The notes beneath the pieces were generated by a model. The model was not told where the DNA came from. It was given only the letters and a program-made list of their open reading frames with translations, and ran no database searches. The translations under genes and the position numbers were made by a program. Below, one piece after another: positions 49,139-58,987 of a stretch of 64,000 nt of DNA (the first letter of the stretch is position 1; each line of letters begins with the position of its first letter). The DNA comes from Pleomorphomonas sp. JP5 (lineage in GTDB: Bacteria > Pseudomonadota > Alphaproteobacteria > Rhizobiales > Pleomorphomonadaceae), in NCBI RefSeq assembly GCF_023721815.1, contig NZ_JAMDLI010000022.1, forward strand, positions 186,001 to 250,000. The letters are read 5' to 3'.

Positions 49139-50740
49139 ATGAACACCCCCCGTGTATTTCGTGCATTGTCGGCGACGCTGATCGCCGGCTCGATGCTGGC
49201 GGTTCTGGCGACGCCATCGCTCGCCGAGGTCGTCATTCGCCGCGGTAATGGCGGCGAACCGCAGACGCTCGATCAGGCGCATATTTCGATCGACGTCGAG
49301 GGCTTTATCGTCCGCGACATGTTCGAGGGGCTCACCATCTACGATCCGCATGGCAAGGTCATTCCGGGCGTTGCCGAAAGCTGGACGCTGTCCGACGACG
49401 GAACGGTCTATACGTTCAAGCTGCGCGCGGACGCCAACTGGTCGGACGGAAAGCCGGTGACGGCCGATGACTTCGTGTTCGCCTACCGCCGGATGGAGGA
49501 TCCGAAGGAGGCAGCCGAGTACGCCAACATTCTGTACCCGATCAAGAATGCCGAAGCGATCAATGGCGGCAAGGCGGCGGTCGACACGCTGGGCGTCAAG
49601 GCCATCGATACCAAGACGCTTGAGATCACGCTCGAACGTCCAACTCCCTATTTCATCGAGCTGCTCGCCCATTACGCAGCGCTGCCGGTTCCAAGCTGGA
49701 CCATCGAGAAGTTCGGCGGTGAGTGGGTCAAGCCGGGCAACATCGTCTGCAACGGCGCCTTCTGCATGACGGAGAACGTGCCCAACGACCACATCACTGC
49801 CGTCAAGAACGACAAGTACTGGGACGCGGCCAACGTCAAGATCGACAAGATCATCTATAATCCGTCGGAAGACCAGGCGACAACGGAGCGTATGTTCGAG
49901 GCCGGCGAGCTTGATCTCGTCTACAACTTCCAGACCGACCAGATGAAGTTCCTGCAGGACAAGCTGGGCAAGGATCAGGTTCTGGCCTTCTCGGACCTTG
50001 CTTCCTACTACTACGTTTTCGATAGCCGCAAGCCGCCGTTCGACGATGCTCGGGTTCGTCAAGCCTTCTCCATGGCCGTCGATCGTGAGTTCCTCTCGGA
50101 GAAGATTTTCTCCAACACGCAGATGCCGGCCTATTCCTTCGTGCCGCCGGGCATTTCTGGCTATGAGTCGGCGACCGTCAGCTGGGCCGATCTCGACCAG
50201 CTCGACCGTGAGGACAAGGCCAAGGAACTGCTCAAGGAAGCCGGCTACGGCGAGGGCGGCAAGCCGCTCAAGGTCGACATTCGCTTCAACACCAACGACA
50301 ACCACAAGAAGGTCGCGACCGCGATCGCCGACATGTGGAAGGCGATCGGCGCCGAGGTGACCATCCAGAACCTCGACGTGAAGTCGCACTATGCCTACCT
50401 TCAGGAAGGCGGCGCCTTCGACGTGGCGCGCGCCGGCTGGACCGCTGACTATGCCGATCCGGAGAACTTCCTGAACCTGCTGATCTCGACCAATACCAGC
50501 TTCAACTACGGTCATTGGAAGAACGAGAAGTTCGACGAGCTGATGAATGCCTCCTATGAGGAGCGCGATGCGGCGAAGCGGTTGCAGATCCTGCACGATG
50601 CCGAACGTATCGCCATGGACGAACAGGCCTTGGCGCCTCTGATGGTCCATGCGTCCACCTGGCTCGTCTCCAACAAGGTGCAGGGCTTTGCTCCCAACCC
50701 GTCCAACGAGCATCTGACCAAGTTCCTCTCCTTCAAGTAA
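49139..50740 (+). CDS. oppA: Oligopeptide ABC transporter, substrate-binding protein
   Basis: The 533-residue periplasmic solute-binding protein of family 5 (OppA/DppA) has a signal peptide MNTPRVFRALSATLIAGSML with likely cleavage after SLA at residue 29. Landmarks are FEGLTIYDPHGKVIPGVAESW and the C-terminal GWTADYADPENFL segment. ATG 49139 has GGAGG nine bases upstream. It starts the oppA-oppB-oppC-oppDF transport operon; peptides are the expected ligand. Confidence 0.93.
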   Translation: MNTPRVFRALSATLIAGSMLAVLATPSLAEVVIRRGNGGEPQTLDQAHISIDVEGFIVRDMFEGLTIYDPHGKVIPGVAESWTLSDDGTVYTFKLRADANWSDGKPVTADDFVFAYRRMEDPKEAAEYANILYPIKNAEAINGGKAAVDTLGVKAIDTKTLEITLERPTPYFIELLAHYAALPVPSWTIEKFGGEWVKPGNIVCNGAFCMTENVPNDHITAVKNDKYWDAANVKIDKIIYNPSEDQATTERMFEAGELDLVYNFQTDQMKFLQDKLGKDQVLAFSDLASYYYVFDSRKPPFDDARVRQAFSMAVDREFLSEKIFSNTQMPAYSFVPPGISGYESATVSWADLDQLDREDKAKELLKEAGYGEGGKPLKVDIRFNTNDNHKKVATAIADMWKAIGAEVTIQNLDVKSHYAYLQEGGAFDVARAGWTADYADPENFLNLLISTNTSFNYGHWKNEKFDELMNASYEERDAAKRLQILHDAERIAMDEQALAPLMVHASTWLVSNKVQGFAPNPSNEHLTKFLSFK

Positions 50741-50753
50741 GGATGTCGGCGGC

Positions 50754-50789
50754 GCGCCGTCCCTCTCCATGTCAGGAGAGGGACGGCGC
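50754..50789 (+). terminator. 15-base-pair stem-loop between oppA and oppB
   Basis: Positions 50754-50768 and 50775-50789 are perfectly complementary (beginning GCGCCGTCC and ending GGACGGCGC) around the loop ATGTCA. No T run follows. In transport operons such a structure after the binding-protein gene usually shields the upstream mRNA and limits readthrough, giving excess binding protein over permease. Confidence 0.75.
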
Positions 50790-50917
50790 CCGAACGTGGT
50801 GGTGCTTTCCCCTTGATGGGGAAGCGTCACCATTCGGGCTATCGGGCTGTCCGCTCGCGGATCATGCGCCGGTGCGTTGCTCTCGCCTTCCGTGACCAAT
50901 CCAACGGGGACGGGTCC

Positions 50918-51841
50918 ATGTTACGTTTTGTCCTGCGACGGCTGATGTCGGCCCTGCCGACCATCTTCATCGTCGTCACGCTTTCCTTCTTCCTGATGCG
51001 CGTCGCGCCGGGCGGTCCGTTCAACCTTGAACGTCCGCTTGAGCCGCAGGTTCTCGAGAGCCTCAAGCGCGCCTTCCTGCTCGACCGTCCGTTGATCGTG
51101 CAATACGGGCACTATCTGTGGAATCTCCTGCACGGCGACTTGGGTCCGAGCTTCATCTATCGCGACTTCACCGTGGCCCAGCTGATCGCCAACAGCCTGC
51201 CGTATTCGCTGACCCTCGGCGCCTGGGCGCTCATGGTCGCGGTGTTCGGCGGCATTGCCATCGGTTCCTACGCTGCGCTCAAGCAGAACTCGTTCGTCGA
51301 CTATGCCGTCATGAGCATCGCGAGCTTCGGCATCACCGTCCCGAACTTCGTTCTCGCGCCGGTCCTGTCCTTCGTTTTCGCCGTGGTGCTCCACTGGCTG
51401 CCGGCCGGCGGCTGGGGAGATGGCGGCCCGGCCAACCTGTTGCTGCCGGTGATTTCGCTGGCGCTGCCGCAACTCGCCGTCTTCGCGCGCATCACCCGCG
51501 GCTCGATGATCGAGACGCTGAGGGCCGATCACATTCGTACCGCTCGCGCCTACGGCTTGCCGACACGCGTCGTGGTGATCGTTCACGCCATGCGCGCCGC
51601 CTTGGTTCCGGCCGTCAGTTACCTCGGTCCGGTGGCCGCCGCCGTTCTGACCGGCTCGGTGGTTGTCGAGACCGTTTTCGGGCTGCCCGGCGTTGGTCGC
51701 TATTTCGTCCTCGGCGCTCTCAACCGCGACTACACGCTGGTCATGGGCACCGTCGTGCTGATCTCGGTGTTCATCGTGGTGTTCAACCTTATCGTCGACA
51801 TTCTCTATGCCGTTCTCGATCCGAGGGTCCGTTATGAGTGA
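50918..51841 (+). CDS. oppB: Oligopeptide ABC transporter permease OppB
   Basis: This 307-residue inner-membrane permease has six helices. The family opening LRFVLRRLMSALPTIFIVV and the cytoplasmic EAA-like loop ADHIRTARAYGLPTRVV are clear. ATG 50918 was chosen because it yields this normal opening; upstream frames lack it. It overlaps oppC by 8 bases and is preceded by the oppA stem-loop. Confidence 0.95.
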   Translation: MLRFVLRRLMSALPTIFIVVTLSFFLMRVAPGGPFNLERPLEPQVLESLKRAFLLDRPLIVQYGHYLWNLLHGDLGPSFIYRDFTVAQLIANSLPYSLTLGAWALMVAVFGGIAIGSYAALKQNSFVDYAVMSIASFGITVPNFVLAPVLSFVFAVVLHWLPAGGWGDGGPANLLLPVISLALPQLAVFARITRGSMIETLRADHIRTARAYGLPTRVVVIVHAMRAALVPAVSYLGPVAAAVLTGSVVVETVFGLPGVGRYFVLGALNRDYTLVMGTVVLISVFIVVFNLIVDILYAVLDPRVRYE

Positions 51842-52967
51842 GATGACGCAAGCCCTCAACGAGCCGACGGTGGCGGTGCAGGGCACCAGCCTGTGGGCGA
51901 TGGCTCGCCACCGCTTCGTCCGCAACAAGGCGGCGATGGCCAGCCTCGTCGTGTTGATCGTGGTCGCGGTGTTCAGCTTCGGCGGGACCTGGGTGTATCC
52001 CCACAAGTATGACCAGATTTTCTCATCCTATGTGGCGGTGCCGCCGTCGCTCGATCCCTACCCACTCGAAGACACGCTGCACCAGGTGATGCAGACGGCC
52101 GTCGAGCGGGCGCGCCTCAGGCTGGACTCCTTCAATGCCGAAGGCACCAGCTACACGGCGCGCATCAGTTCCGACAAGCCGGTCGATCCGCGAGCAACAC
52201 GCTATCTCGACCGTCCCGACGAGTTCGACGGCGCCGAGATCGTCTCGACCCTGGATGACGGCAAGACCGTCGAGGTCAAGGGCAAGATCAACGGGCAGTA
52301 TTTCCCGTTCGGCACCGACCGCAACGGCCGCGATCTGCTCCCGCGCATCATGGTCGGCGGGCAGGTGTCGATCACCGTCGGCCTGCTTGCCACCTTCGTG
52401 TCGCTGATCATCGGCGTCACCTACGGCGCCGTGTCGGGCTATGTCGGTGGCCGCGTCGACAACGTGATGATGCGCTTCGTCGAGATCCTCTACTCGCTGC
52501 CGTTCATGTTCTTCGTGATCATGCTCGTCGTGTTTTTCGGCCGTCATTTCGTGCTGATCTTCGCGGCGATCGGCGCCATCGAGTGGCTGGACATGGCCCG
52601 CATCGTGCGCGGGCAGACGCTGACGCTGAAGCGTCGGGAGTTCGTCGAGGCGGCGCATGCCATGGGGCTTTCCAACTGGCAGATCATCCGCCGGCACGTC
52701 ATCCCCAACACCATCGGCCCCGTCGTGGTGTTCGTCACGGTGCTGGTGCCGAAGGTCATCCTGCTCGAGAGCTTCCTGTCGTTCCTGGGGCTTGGCGTAC
52801 AGGAGCCCATGACCTCCTGGGGATCGCTGATCGCCGAGGGGACCACCGGCATGCAGTACGTGCCGTGGCTCTTGATCTATCCGGCCTCCTTCTTCGTGGT
52901 GACGCTGTTCGCCCTCAACTTCATCGGCGACGGTCTGCGCGACGCCCTTGATCCGAAGGACCGCTGA
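51834..52967 (+). CDS. oppC: Oligopeptide ABC transporter permease OppC
   Basis: This 377-residue permease has one helix at about 36-55, then about 100 hydrophilic residues before the five-helix transport domain, which includes the EAA loop EFVEAAHAMGLSNWQIIRRH. The long periplasmic segment (about 55-160) is larger than in E. coli OppC (about 300 residues in total) and may contact the binding protein. It overlaps oppB (8 bases) and nearly touches oppDF. Confidence 0.94.
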   Translation: MSEMTQALNEPTVAVQGTSLWAMARHRFVRNKAAMASLVVLIVVAVFSFGGTWVYPHKYDQIFSSYVAVPPSLDPYPLEDTLHQVMQTAVERARLRLDSFNAEGTSYTARISSDKPVDPRATRYLDRPDEFDGAEIVSTLDDGKTVEVKGKINGQYFPFGTDRNGRDLLPRIMVGGQVSITVGLLATFVSLIIGVTYGAVSGYVGGRVDNVMMRFVEILYSLPFMFFVIMLVVFFGRHFVLIFAAIGAIEWLDMARIVRGQTLTLKRREFVEAAHAMGLSNWQIIRRHVIPNTIGPVVVFVTVLVPKVILLESFLSFLGLGVQEPMTSWGSLIAEGTTGMQYVPWLLIYPASFFVVTLFALNFIGDGLRDALDPKDR

Positions 52968-52968
52968 C

Positions 52969-54561
52969 ATGGCCGATACGCTTCTCGATATTCGCGGCCT
53001 CAACGTCCGCTTTTCGACGCCGACCGGCGACGTCCACGCGGTGAAAGGCATCGATCTCACGGTCGCCAAGGGCGAAACGCTGGCCATCGTCGGCGAAAGC
53101 GGCTCGGGCAAGAGCCAGACCATGATGGCCCTCATGGGGCTGTTGGCGTCCAACGGCCGGGTCGAAGGATCGGCCAAGTTCCAAGGGGAAGAGATGATCG
53201 GCCTGCCGCTCGGCAAGCTGAATCGTATCCGTGGTGCAAAGATCACCATGATCTTCCAGGAGCCGATGACCTCGCTCGATCCGCTCTACAGGATCGGCAA
53301 GCAGCTCGCCGAGCCGATGATGCGCCACCGAGGGCTTTCGGCCAAGGCGGCGCGTGCCAGGGCGATCGAGCTCTTGGAACTCGTCAAGATCCCCGATCCG
53401 GAGCGGCGCGTCGACAGCTATCCGTACGAGATGTCCGGTGGCCAGCGCCAGCGCGTCATGATCGCCATGGCGCTCGCCAACGATCCGGAGCTGCTGATCG
53501 CCGACGAACCGACGACGGCGCTCGACGTGACGATCCAGGCGCAGATCCTGGAGCTTCTCGCCGAGCTCAAGCAGCGGATCGGTCTCGCCATCGTATTCAT
53601 CAGCCACGACCTTGCCATCGTCCGCCGCTTCTCCGACCGCGTGGCGGTGATGCGGACGGGAGAGGTCGTGGAAACCGGCGCGGTGGCGGATATCTTCGCC
53701 AACCCGCAGCATCCCTACACCCAGATGCTGCTGGCCGCCGAGCCGACGGGCCGCAAGGCCCCGCCGGCCGACAACGCGCCGGTGCTGCTCGAGGGCAGGG
53801 ACGTCGACGTCCGCTTCTCGATGGGCGGCGGCTTCATGGGCGGCAAGAAGCTCGACATCCACGCCGTCGATCACGTCGACATCCGCCTCAGGGAAGGCCA
53901 GACGATCGGCATCGTCGGCGAGAGCGGCTCGGGCAAGTCGACGCTGGGGCGGGCGCTCTTGCGCCTCAACCATGGCACGGGCGCCATCCGCTTTGGCGCT
54001 GACGACATTTCCGAGGCGAGTCGCCAGGAGATGCGCCGACACCGCCGGCAGATGCAGCTCGTCTTCCAGGATCCGTTCGGGTCGCTCAGCCCGCGCATGA
54101 CGGCCGGGCAGATCGTGACCGAGGGGCTGCTGGTCCATGAGCCGCAGCTCACCAAGAAGGACCGCGATCTCCGCGCCATCAAGGCGTTCATGGAGGTTGG
54201 CCTCGACCCGGCGACGCGCAACCGCTATCCGCACGAGTTCTCGGGTGGACAGCGCCAGCGCATCGCCATCGCGCGGGCCATCATCCTGAAGCCGCAGGTG
54301 GTGGTGCTGGACGAGCCGACGTCCGCCCTCGACCGCTCGGTGCAGAAGCAGATCGTCGAGCTGCTGCGCGACCTGCAGGCCAAGCATGGCCTCAGCTATC
54401 TGTTCATCAGCCACGACCTCGCGGTCGTCCGGGCGCTTTCGGACTACATCGTCGTGATGAAGAGCGGAAAGATCGTCGAGGAAGGGTCGACCGACCAGAT
54501 CTTCGACGCGCCGCGCGAGACCTATACGCGAGAGCTGATGGCCGCCGCCTTCGGCAAGTGA
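52969..54561 (+). CDS. Fused OppD-OppF ABC ATPase
   Basis: A single 530-residue protein carries two complete ATPase halves: Walker A GESGSGKS at residues 42-49 and 317-324, signatures [12 protein letters not shown] and [12 protein letters not shown], and Walker B segments LLIADEP and VVVLDEP. Separate OppD and OppF subunits in E. coli are here joined by a short linker, so the transporter needs only one ATPase chain. Translation begins one base past the oppC stop. It ends the operon and is followed by a strong terminator. Confidence 0.95.
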   Translation: MADTLLDIRGLNVRFSTPTGDVHAVKGIDLTVAKGETLAIVGESGSGKSQTMMALMGLLASNGRVEGSAKFQGEEMIGLPLGKLNRIRGAKITMIFQEPMTSLDPLYRIGKQLAEPMMRHRGLSAKAARARAIELLELVKIPDPERRVDSYPYEMSGGQRQRVMIAMALANDPELLIADEPTTALDVTIQAQILELLAELKQRIGLAIVFISHDLAIVRRFSDRVAVMRTGEVVETGAVADIFANPQHPYTQMLLAAEPTGRKAPPADNAPVLLEGRDVDVRFSMGGGFMGGKKLDIHAVDHVDIRLREGQTIGIVGESGSGKSTLGRALLRLNHGTGAIRFGADDISEASRQEMRRHRRQMQLVFQDPFGSLSPRMTAGQIVTEGLLVHEPQLTKKDRDLRAIKAFMEVGLDPATRNRYPHEFSGGQRQRIAIARAIILKPQVVVLDEPTSALDRSVQKQIVELLRDLQAKHGLSYLFISHDLAVVRALSDYIVVMKSGKIVEEGSTDQIFDAPRETYTRELMAAAFGK

Positions 54562-54586
54562 TGGCCGCCAAGGGGCATGGAATAGC

Positions 54587-54614
54587 AAAGGCCGGGCAGT
54601 GCGCCCGGCCTTTT
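54587..54614. terminator. Bidirectional terminator of the opp operon and prfC
   Basis: AAAGGCCGGGC (54587-54597) and GCCCGGCCTTT (54603-54613) form an 11-base-pair stem, with T residues at the 3' end and A residues at the 5' end. It can stop transcription from both the opp operon and the convergent prfC gene. Confidence 0.88.
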
Positions 54615-54646
54615 GCGTCATATCGGGAAGAACGGATCGCGGTAGC

Positions 54647-56257
54647 TCAGCCTTCCATCGACCGCGCCTGCGTTTCCTTGATGTCGGTGAAGCGGATCTT
54701 GGGCCACTTCTCCTTGATGTAGTTGAAGGCATAGCCGGAGGTGGCGAGGAGGACAGGGTCGCCGTCGACGTCCTCGGCCATGGCCGAACGGTTGCCGTTC
54801 TGAAAGTCGGTCACGTCCTGCCGGTCGCCGGCCAGCCAGCGGGCCATGTTGTACTGGCTGACTTCGAAGCCGACCTCTAGGCCGTATTCCTGGTCGAGGC
54901 GGCCCTGCAGCACGTCGAGCTGCAGCGCGCCGACGAAGCCGACCAGGGTCGGCGAGCCGTCGACAGGCCGGAACACCTGCACGACGCCTTCCTCGGCGAG
55001 CTCCTGCAAGGCCTGCTTCAGCTTCTTGGCCTTCATGGCGTCTTCCAGCCGGACGCGGCGGAGGATTTCCGGCGCGAAACTCGGAACGCCGACGAAGGTG
55101 AGGTTCTCGCCCTCGGTCAGGGTGTCGCCGATCCTGAGTGTCCCGTGGTTGGGAATGCCGACCACGTCGCCCGCCCAGGCCTCATCGGCGATCTGGCGGT
55201 CCTGGGCGAAGAAGAACTGCGGGGCGGTGAGGCCGATGGTCTTCTGAGTCCGAACGTGCTTGACCTTCATGCCGCGATTGAGCTTGCCCGAGCACAGGCG
55301 CACGAAAGCGATGCGGTCGCGATGGTTGGGGTCCATGTTCGCCTGGATCTTGAAGACGAAGGCGCTCATCTTCGGCTCGTCCGCCTTGACGACACGGCTC
55401 GATGCCGCCTGGTCGCGCGGGGAGGGGGCATAGGCTGCAAGGCCGTCCAGAATGTCCTTGATGCCGAAATTGCGCAGCGCCGAGCCCCAGAACACCGGGG
55501 TCAGATGCCCCTCGCGGAACGACTGGAGATCGAAGGGGTTGGTGCCCTCGGCGGCCAGATCGATGCCTTCCCTGAGGTCGGTCAGATAGCGCCGCTCCAA
55601 AAGCTCATCCAGCTTTTCGTCGCCGATCTCGTCGCTGTGGTCGTCGCTCTTCTCGTTCATCAGGCGGGTCTGGCGGCGTTTCAGGTCGTAGGTGCCGATG
55701 AAGTCCTTGCCCGAGCCGACCGGCCATGTGATGGGCGCCGTGTCCAGGGCCAGCGTCTTCTCGATCTCGTCCAGCGTTTCGAACGGGTCGCGCGCCTCGC
55801 GGTCGAGCTTGTTGACGAAGGTGACGATCGGGATATCGCGCATGCGGCAGACTTCGAACAGCTTGCGCGTGCGATCCTCGATGCCCTTGGCGGCGTCGAT
55901 CACCATGATGGCGCTGTCGACGGCCGTCAGCGTGCGATAGGTGTCTTCGGAGAAGTCTTCGTGGCCGGGTGTATCGAGCAGGTTGAAGACGTTGCCGCCG
56001 TATTCGAAGGTCATCACCGAAGTGACGACGGAGATGCCGCGATCGCGCTCGATCTTCATCCAGTCGGAGCGGGTGCGGCGGTTTTCGCCGCGAGCGCGAA
56101 CCTGGCCCGCCATCTGGATGGCGCCGCCGAACAGCAGCAGCTTTTCCGTCAGCGTCGTCTTGCCGGCGTCCGGGTGGGAGATGATAGCGAAGGTGCGCCG
56201 CCGCTCGATCTCGCGGTGAAGCCGCGCTTCGGCGGGGGAAGATTCAAGGCTGCTCAT
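54647..56257 (-). CDS. prfC: Peptide chain release factor 3
   Basis: This 536-residue translational GTPase recycles release factors 1 and 2 after peptide release. The P-loop SHPDAGKTT is at residues 27-35, followed by RGISVVTSVM (switch I region), DTPGHEDFSEDTYRTL and NKLDREARDP. The length equals that of E. coli RF3 within a few residues. ATG 56257 begins MSSLESSPAEARLHREI; the alternative in-frame start 56299 lacks family support. Confidence 0.97.
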   Translation of the reverse strand: MSSLESSPAEARLHREIERRRTFAIISHPDAGKTTLTEKLLLFGGAIQMAGQVRARGENRRTRSDWMKIERDRGISVVTSVMTFEYGGNVFNLLDTPGHEDFSEDTYRTLTAVDSAIMVIDAAKGIEDRTRKLFEVCRMRDIPIVTFVNKLDREARDPFETLDEIEKTLALDTAPITWPVGSGKDFIGTYDLKRRQTRLMNEKSDDHSDEIGDEKLDELLERRYLTDLREGIDLAAEGTNPFDLQSFREGHLTPVFWGSALRNFGIKDILDGLAAYAPSPRDQAASSRVVKADEPKMSAFVFKIQANMDPNHRDRIAFVRLCSGKLNRGMKVKHVRTQKTIGLTAPQFFFAQDRQIADEAWAGDVVGIPNHGTLRIGDTLTEGENLTFVGVPSFAPEILRRVRLEDAMKAKKLKQALQELAEEGVVQVFRPVDGSPTLVGFVGALQLDVLQGRLDQEYGLEVGFEVSQYNMARWLAGDRQDVTDFQNGNRSAMAEDVDGDPVLLATSGYAFNYIKEKWPKIRFTDIKETQARSMEG

Positions 56258-56317
56258 CTCATGGTTCTCGCGGCGGTCCCGGAAAGGCCGCCAAACCACA
56301 ACGCGGCGGACCGTTTG

Positions 56318-56809
56318 TCAACCGTTTCGGGCGATTTCTTCGCCATCTTCCGACACGCGAGGTTTACCGAGGGCGGTTTTGAGAAAAGCGTGGATGTCCG
56401 CCGTGTCGAGCAGCGCCTCGACGTCCTTGCGGGCACAATCGCCGACCTTGTCCAGGAGCAGATCGCGCGCCGTGTCGACGCGCCAGACGAGGTCGCGGAG
56501 CGCCATGGTGGCCGTGCGGCTGGCTGAGGTCCAATCGGTCGCCTCGCCCACCAGGGCGCGGGCGACGCTGACGATCGCCGAATCGCGCGTGAGTCGGCAG
56601 CCCTCGCTTCCCGACGCATCGACGCCAGCCAGCACGAGCTGCATCAGGCGCAGCAGTGCTCCACTGTCATCGGTCGTTCCCGGCTCTTCCGGCGGGAGAT
56701 CATGGGCAAAACTCGTCCACGGCATCGGAGTGCGGCGTAGTCCATCATCGGCGACTGAGGTGCGTCGCTTTCGTTGTTCTGGGGCGGTGTGCCCTGGGGC
56801 ATCCGTCAT
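56318..56809 (-). CDS. Conserved-looking unknown protein
   Basis: This 163-residue hydrophilic protein has no signal peptide or membrane helix and no motif recognised. The C-terminal two thirds look helical and contain DSGALLRLMQLVLAGVDASG and ALRDLVWRVDTARDLLLD. ATG 56809 is one of two plausible starts, the other being 56842. It is 60 bases upstream of prfC on the same strand, so both might be on one transcript. Codon use matches the neighbours, so it is probably real. Confidence 0.6.
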   Translation of the reverse strand: MTDAPGHTAPEQRKRRTSVADDGLRRTPMPWTSFAHDLPPEEPGTTDDSGALLRLMQLVLAGVDASGSEGCRLTRDSAIVSVARALVGEATDWTSASRTATMALRDLVWRVDTARDLLLDKVGDCARKDVEALLDTADIHAFLKTALGKPRVSEDGEEIARNG

Positions 56810-57117
56810 CTTGGCGCGATCGCGTAACCAACATATTGGCACGGAAAGCCCGGCTGCGGCAGGCCGCAGCGCGCCTTTTGGCGACGGTTTTCTTAATATA
56901 CCCTAAATACCCTCGTCATTTGTGACGTGCGTAATAAAGGCAGCGTTCCTCAAGTGCCGCTCGCCGTCGCGTCCGTTGGCCCGACTTCAAGCCTCACACG
57001 CGAGGATCGACCGGAACCTTTGCCGGCGCTTGACAGGGGGATTTCGACCGGGTATCAGAACGCCGCAGCCGACGAAGCGCCGCTTCGCCGCCGCCTCCGA
57101 AACCGTCGGGGTCCCGC
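56810..57117. other. Intergenic region upstream of the tRNA-Gln gene
   Basis: No gene is seen in these 308 bases. GCTGCGG/CCGCAGC (56853-56859 and 56864-56870) forms a hairpin followed by GCGCCTTTTG, and an AT-rich stretch CTTAATATACCCTAAATA around 56892-56909 may contain a promoter. Confidence 0.4.
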
Positions 57118-57191
57118 TGGGGGATAATTTAACGGTAGAATGACGGACTCTGACTCCGTTCGTCTTGGTTCGAATCCAGGTCCCCCAGCCA
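57118..57191 (+). tRNA. tRNA-Gln (anticodon CUG)
   Basis: Acceptor arms TGGGGGA (57118-57124) and TCCCCCA (57181-57187) pair, the discriminator is G and CCA is encoded at 57189-57191. The anticodon arm ACGGA-CTCTGAC-TCCGT has CTG at anticodon positions, and the T-arm contains GGTTCGAATCC. It reads CAG glutamine codons. An integrase begins 68 bases downstream, so the 3' end probably serves as the insertion site. Confidence 0.95.
57165..57191 (+). other. Candidate attL at the tRNA-Gln 3' end
   Basis: Tyrosine integrases usually recombine within the 3' part of a tRNA gene. The stretch covering the T-arm and acceptor (TTGGTTCGAATCCAGG onward) is the likely core. No second copy was noticed in the rest of the window, so attR should lie beyond the right edge. 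Confidence 0.5.
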
Positions 57192-57259
57192 ATCTTCCTC
57201 ACTAAAGCATTGATTTTAAAAGCGTTTTTCGCTCGCCAAACTCAGATGGATTGGCTGAG

Positions 57260-58987
57260 ATGGCGCTTGCGCTCCCACAATGCTCCCACATCACCCGCAA
57301 ACGCGGCGTCTACTATTTCCGCCGACGGCTGCCACATCCTTCGCGGGGGGAGGTTGCCTTGTCGCTTCGGACGCGCCAATACCGAGAGGCCGAGTACCTC
57401 TCGGAAGCTCTCACGAATCGATGGAATCAGGTGATAGGGGAGGCGATGCTCGATCAGGCTAGGCTCTCGGAAATTCTCCGGCGGGAACTCGACCGGCTGC
57501 TGCATGAAGGACGCGAGCGGATCGTCGAGACGCCTTATGGAAAGCCGGTTTTTGTTGGTGGCTTCGCGGGTAGTGAGCGAGAGGCGCTGAATGCGGACCT
57601 GGACGCCATGGATCGGGACATCAAGCAGATGTCCAGCGACTTGGCGCGCCGTGATCTTCGTGGTCCCGAGACCGTCATCCGCAAAATCATGGCGGACAAT
57701 GCCGTTCCCGAAGAGGAGTTCCAGCGCTTCGGCCTCGCATGGTTCAGGGTTTACATTGAATCTTTGAAGAGGCGCCGCTCTTGGCTGGAGAATGGTCCGT
57801 TCGATCTGGATGACATCCTATCCACCTCGGCGCCTTCTCCGATGGCTACAACCCCCGCGACACAATCGACGCGACCTACGAGCGCATCGGTGGAGCCCTC
57901 AACCCCCAATCTCTCTATGGTTCTGCCTGGGTTTGTGGACCTAATGGTCTCGACCGGCGAGTGGACTGGACAGACCGAGAAGCAGAATACAGCGACCTAT
58001 CGCATGTTCATGGCGGTCTGCGGCGATCGCCCCATCACAACCTACTCACGGAAGGACTGCGCGACGTTTTTCGACGTGCTGAGGGGGCTCCCATCGCTCT
58101 ACTCCAAGAAGCCGGAGTGGGCGAAGCTTTCGCTGCCCGAGATCGCGCAGCAAACGAAGGGTATGGACGTTGAGCGCCTCGCGATGAAGACGATCAAGCG
58201 TCATTTCGCCGCTCTTGGCCGTCTTTTCGATCATCTGCGGAAACGTGGCGAGATCACTGGCGAGAATCCTGCGCACGGCTTTGATTTTCCAGTCGGTAAG
58301 GCCAGGGCGAATGAAGGGCGCCAGATGTGGGAAGGGGACAAGCTGAAGGCTTTGTTCTTGTCGCCTGTTTGGACTGGCTGCGCTTCGGAGGGCCGGCGGT
58401 CGACCCCTGGCGATGTCATTATTCGTGACGAGAAGTTCTGGCTGCCGCTGTTGGGCCTATATCATGGGAACCGACTGGAGGAGTTCGCCCAGCTGCTTCG
58501 GTCCGATTTGCGTCAAGAAGATGGAATCTGGTTTCTCGATATCAACGACGAGCAGGACAAGCAGGTAAAGAATGCTCAGTCCAGACGGCGTGTGCCGTTG
58601 CATCCCCGCCTAGAGGCGATGGGGTTCATCCAATACGTCGATCAGATTGCCAGGGCGCCGGGCGATCGCGTCTTTCCCCAGTTGAAGCCTGGCGGACCGG
58701 ACAGGAAGCTCGGCTATTATTTCTCCAAGTGGTTCTCGCGGTATCGCCAGTCGGTGGGGGTCTACGAGGAAGGACTCGATTATCATTCCTTCCGGCATGG
58801 GGTTACGACCAAGCTCTTTGGAGCGGGGGTCGATAAAGTTGTCGTCGATGCTTTGACCGGTCACGAAGGGCAGGGCATAAGCGAAAAGGTCTACCTGAAA
58901 AGGCTTCCGTTGGCGCGGCTTTACGAGGCGGTCTGCAAGGTTGAGTGGCCGGAGCTGGATGACCTTATACGAAACCGTACACCGTAG
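57260..58987 (+). CDS. Tyrosine-recombinase integrase
   Basis: This 575-residue site-specific integrase has the catalytic residues Arg405 in YHGNRLEEF, His509 and Arg512 in YHSFRHG, His535 in LTGHEGQG and nucleophile Tyr545 in EKVYLK. The N-terminal part (HITRKRGVYYFRRRLPHP) is the DUF6538-like DNA-binding segment common in proteobacterial island integrases. ATG 57260 was preferred to TTG 57251. Its position just after tRNA-Gln and its outward-reading orientation define the island edge; it should both insert and excise the element. Confidence 0.94.
   Translation: MALALPQCSHITRKRGVYYFRRRLPHPSRGEVALSLRTRQYREAEYLSEALTNRWNQVIGEAMLDQARLSEILRRELDRLLHEGRERIVETPYGKPVFVGGFAGSEREALNADLDAMDRDIKQMSSDLARRDLRGPETVIRKIMADNAVPEEEFQRFGLAWFRVYIESLKRRRSWLENGPFDLDDILSTSAPSPMATTPATQSTRPTSASVEPSTPNLSMVLPGFVDLMVSTGEWTGQTEKQNTATYRMFMAVCGDRPITTYSRKDCATFFDVLRGLPSLYSKKPEWAKLSLPEIAQQTKGMDVERLAMKTIKRHFAALGRLFDHLRKRGEITGENPAHGFDFPVGKARANEGRQMWEGDKLKALFLSPVWTGCASEGRRSTPGDVIIRDEKFWLPLLGLYHGNRLEEFAQLLRSDLRQEDGIWFLDINDEQDKQVKNAQSRRRVPLHPRLEAMGFIQYVDQIARAPGDRVFPQLKPGGPDRKLGYYFSKWFSRYRQSVGVYEEGLDYHSFRHGVTTKLFGAGVDKVVVDALTGHEGQGISEKVYLKRLPLARLYEAVCKVEWPELDDLIRNRTP

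Noticed and set aside
49118-50899. 593-codon minus-strand open frame
   Set aside because: It lies opposite oppA and its composition is that of a shadow frame.
52921-54732. 603-codon minus-strand open frame
   Set aside because: It is antisense to oppDF, which carries two complete sets of ABC motifs.
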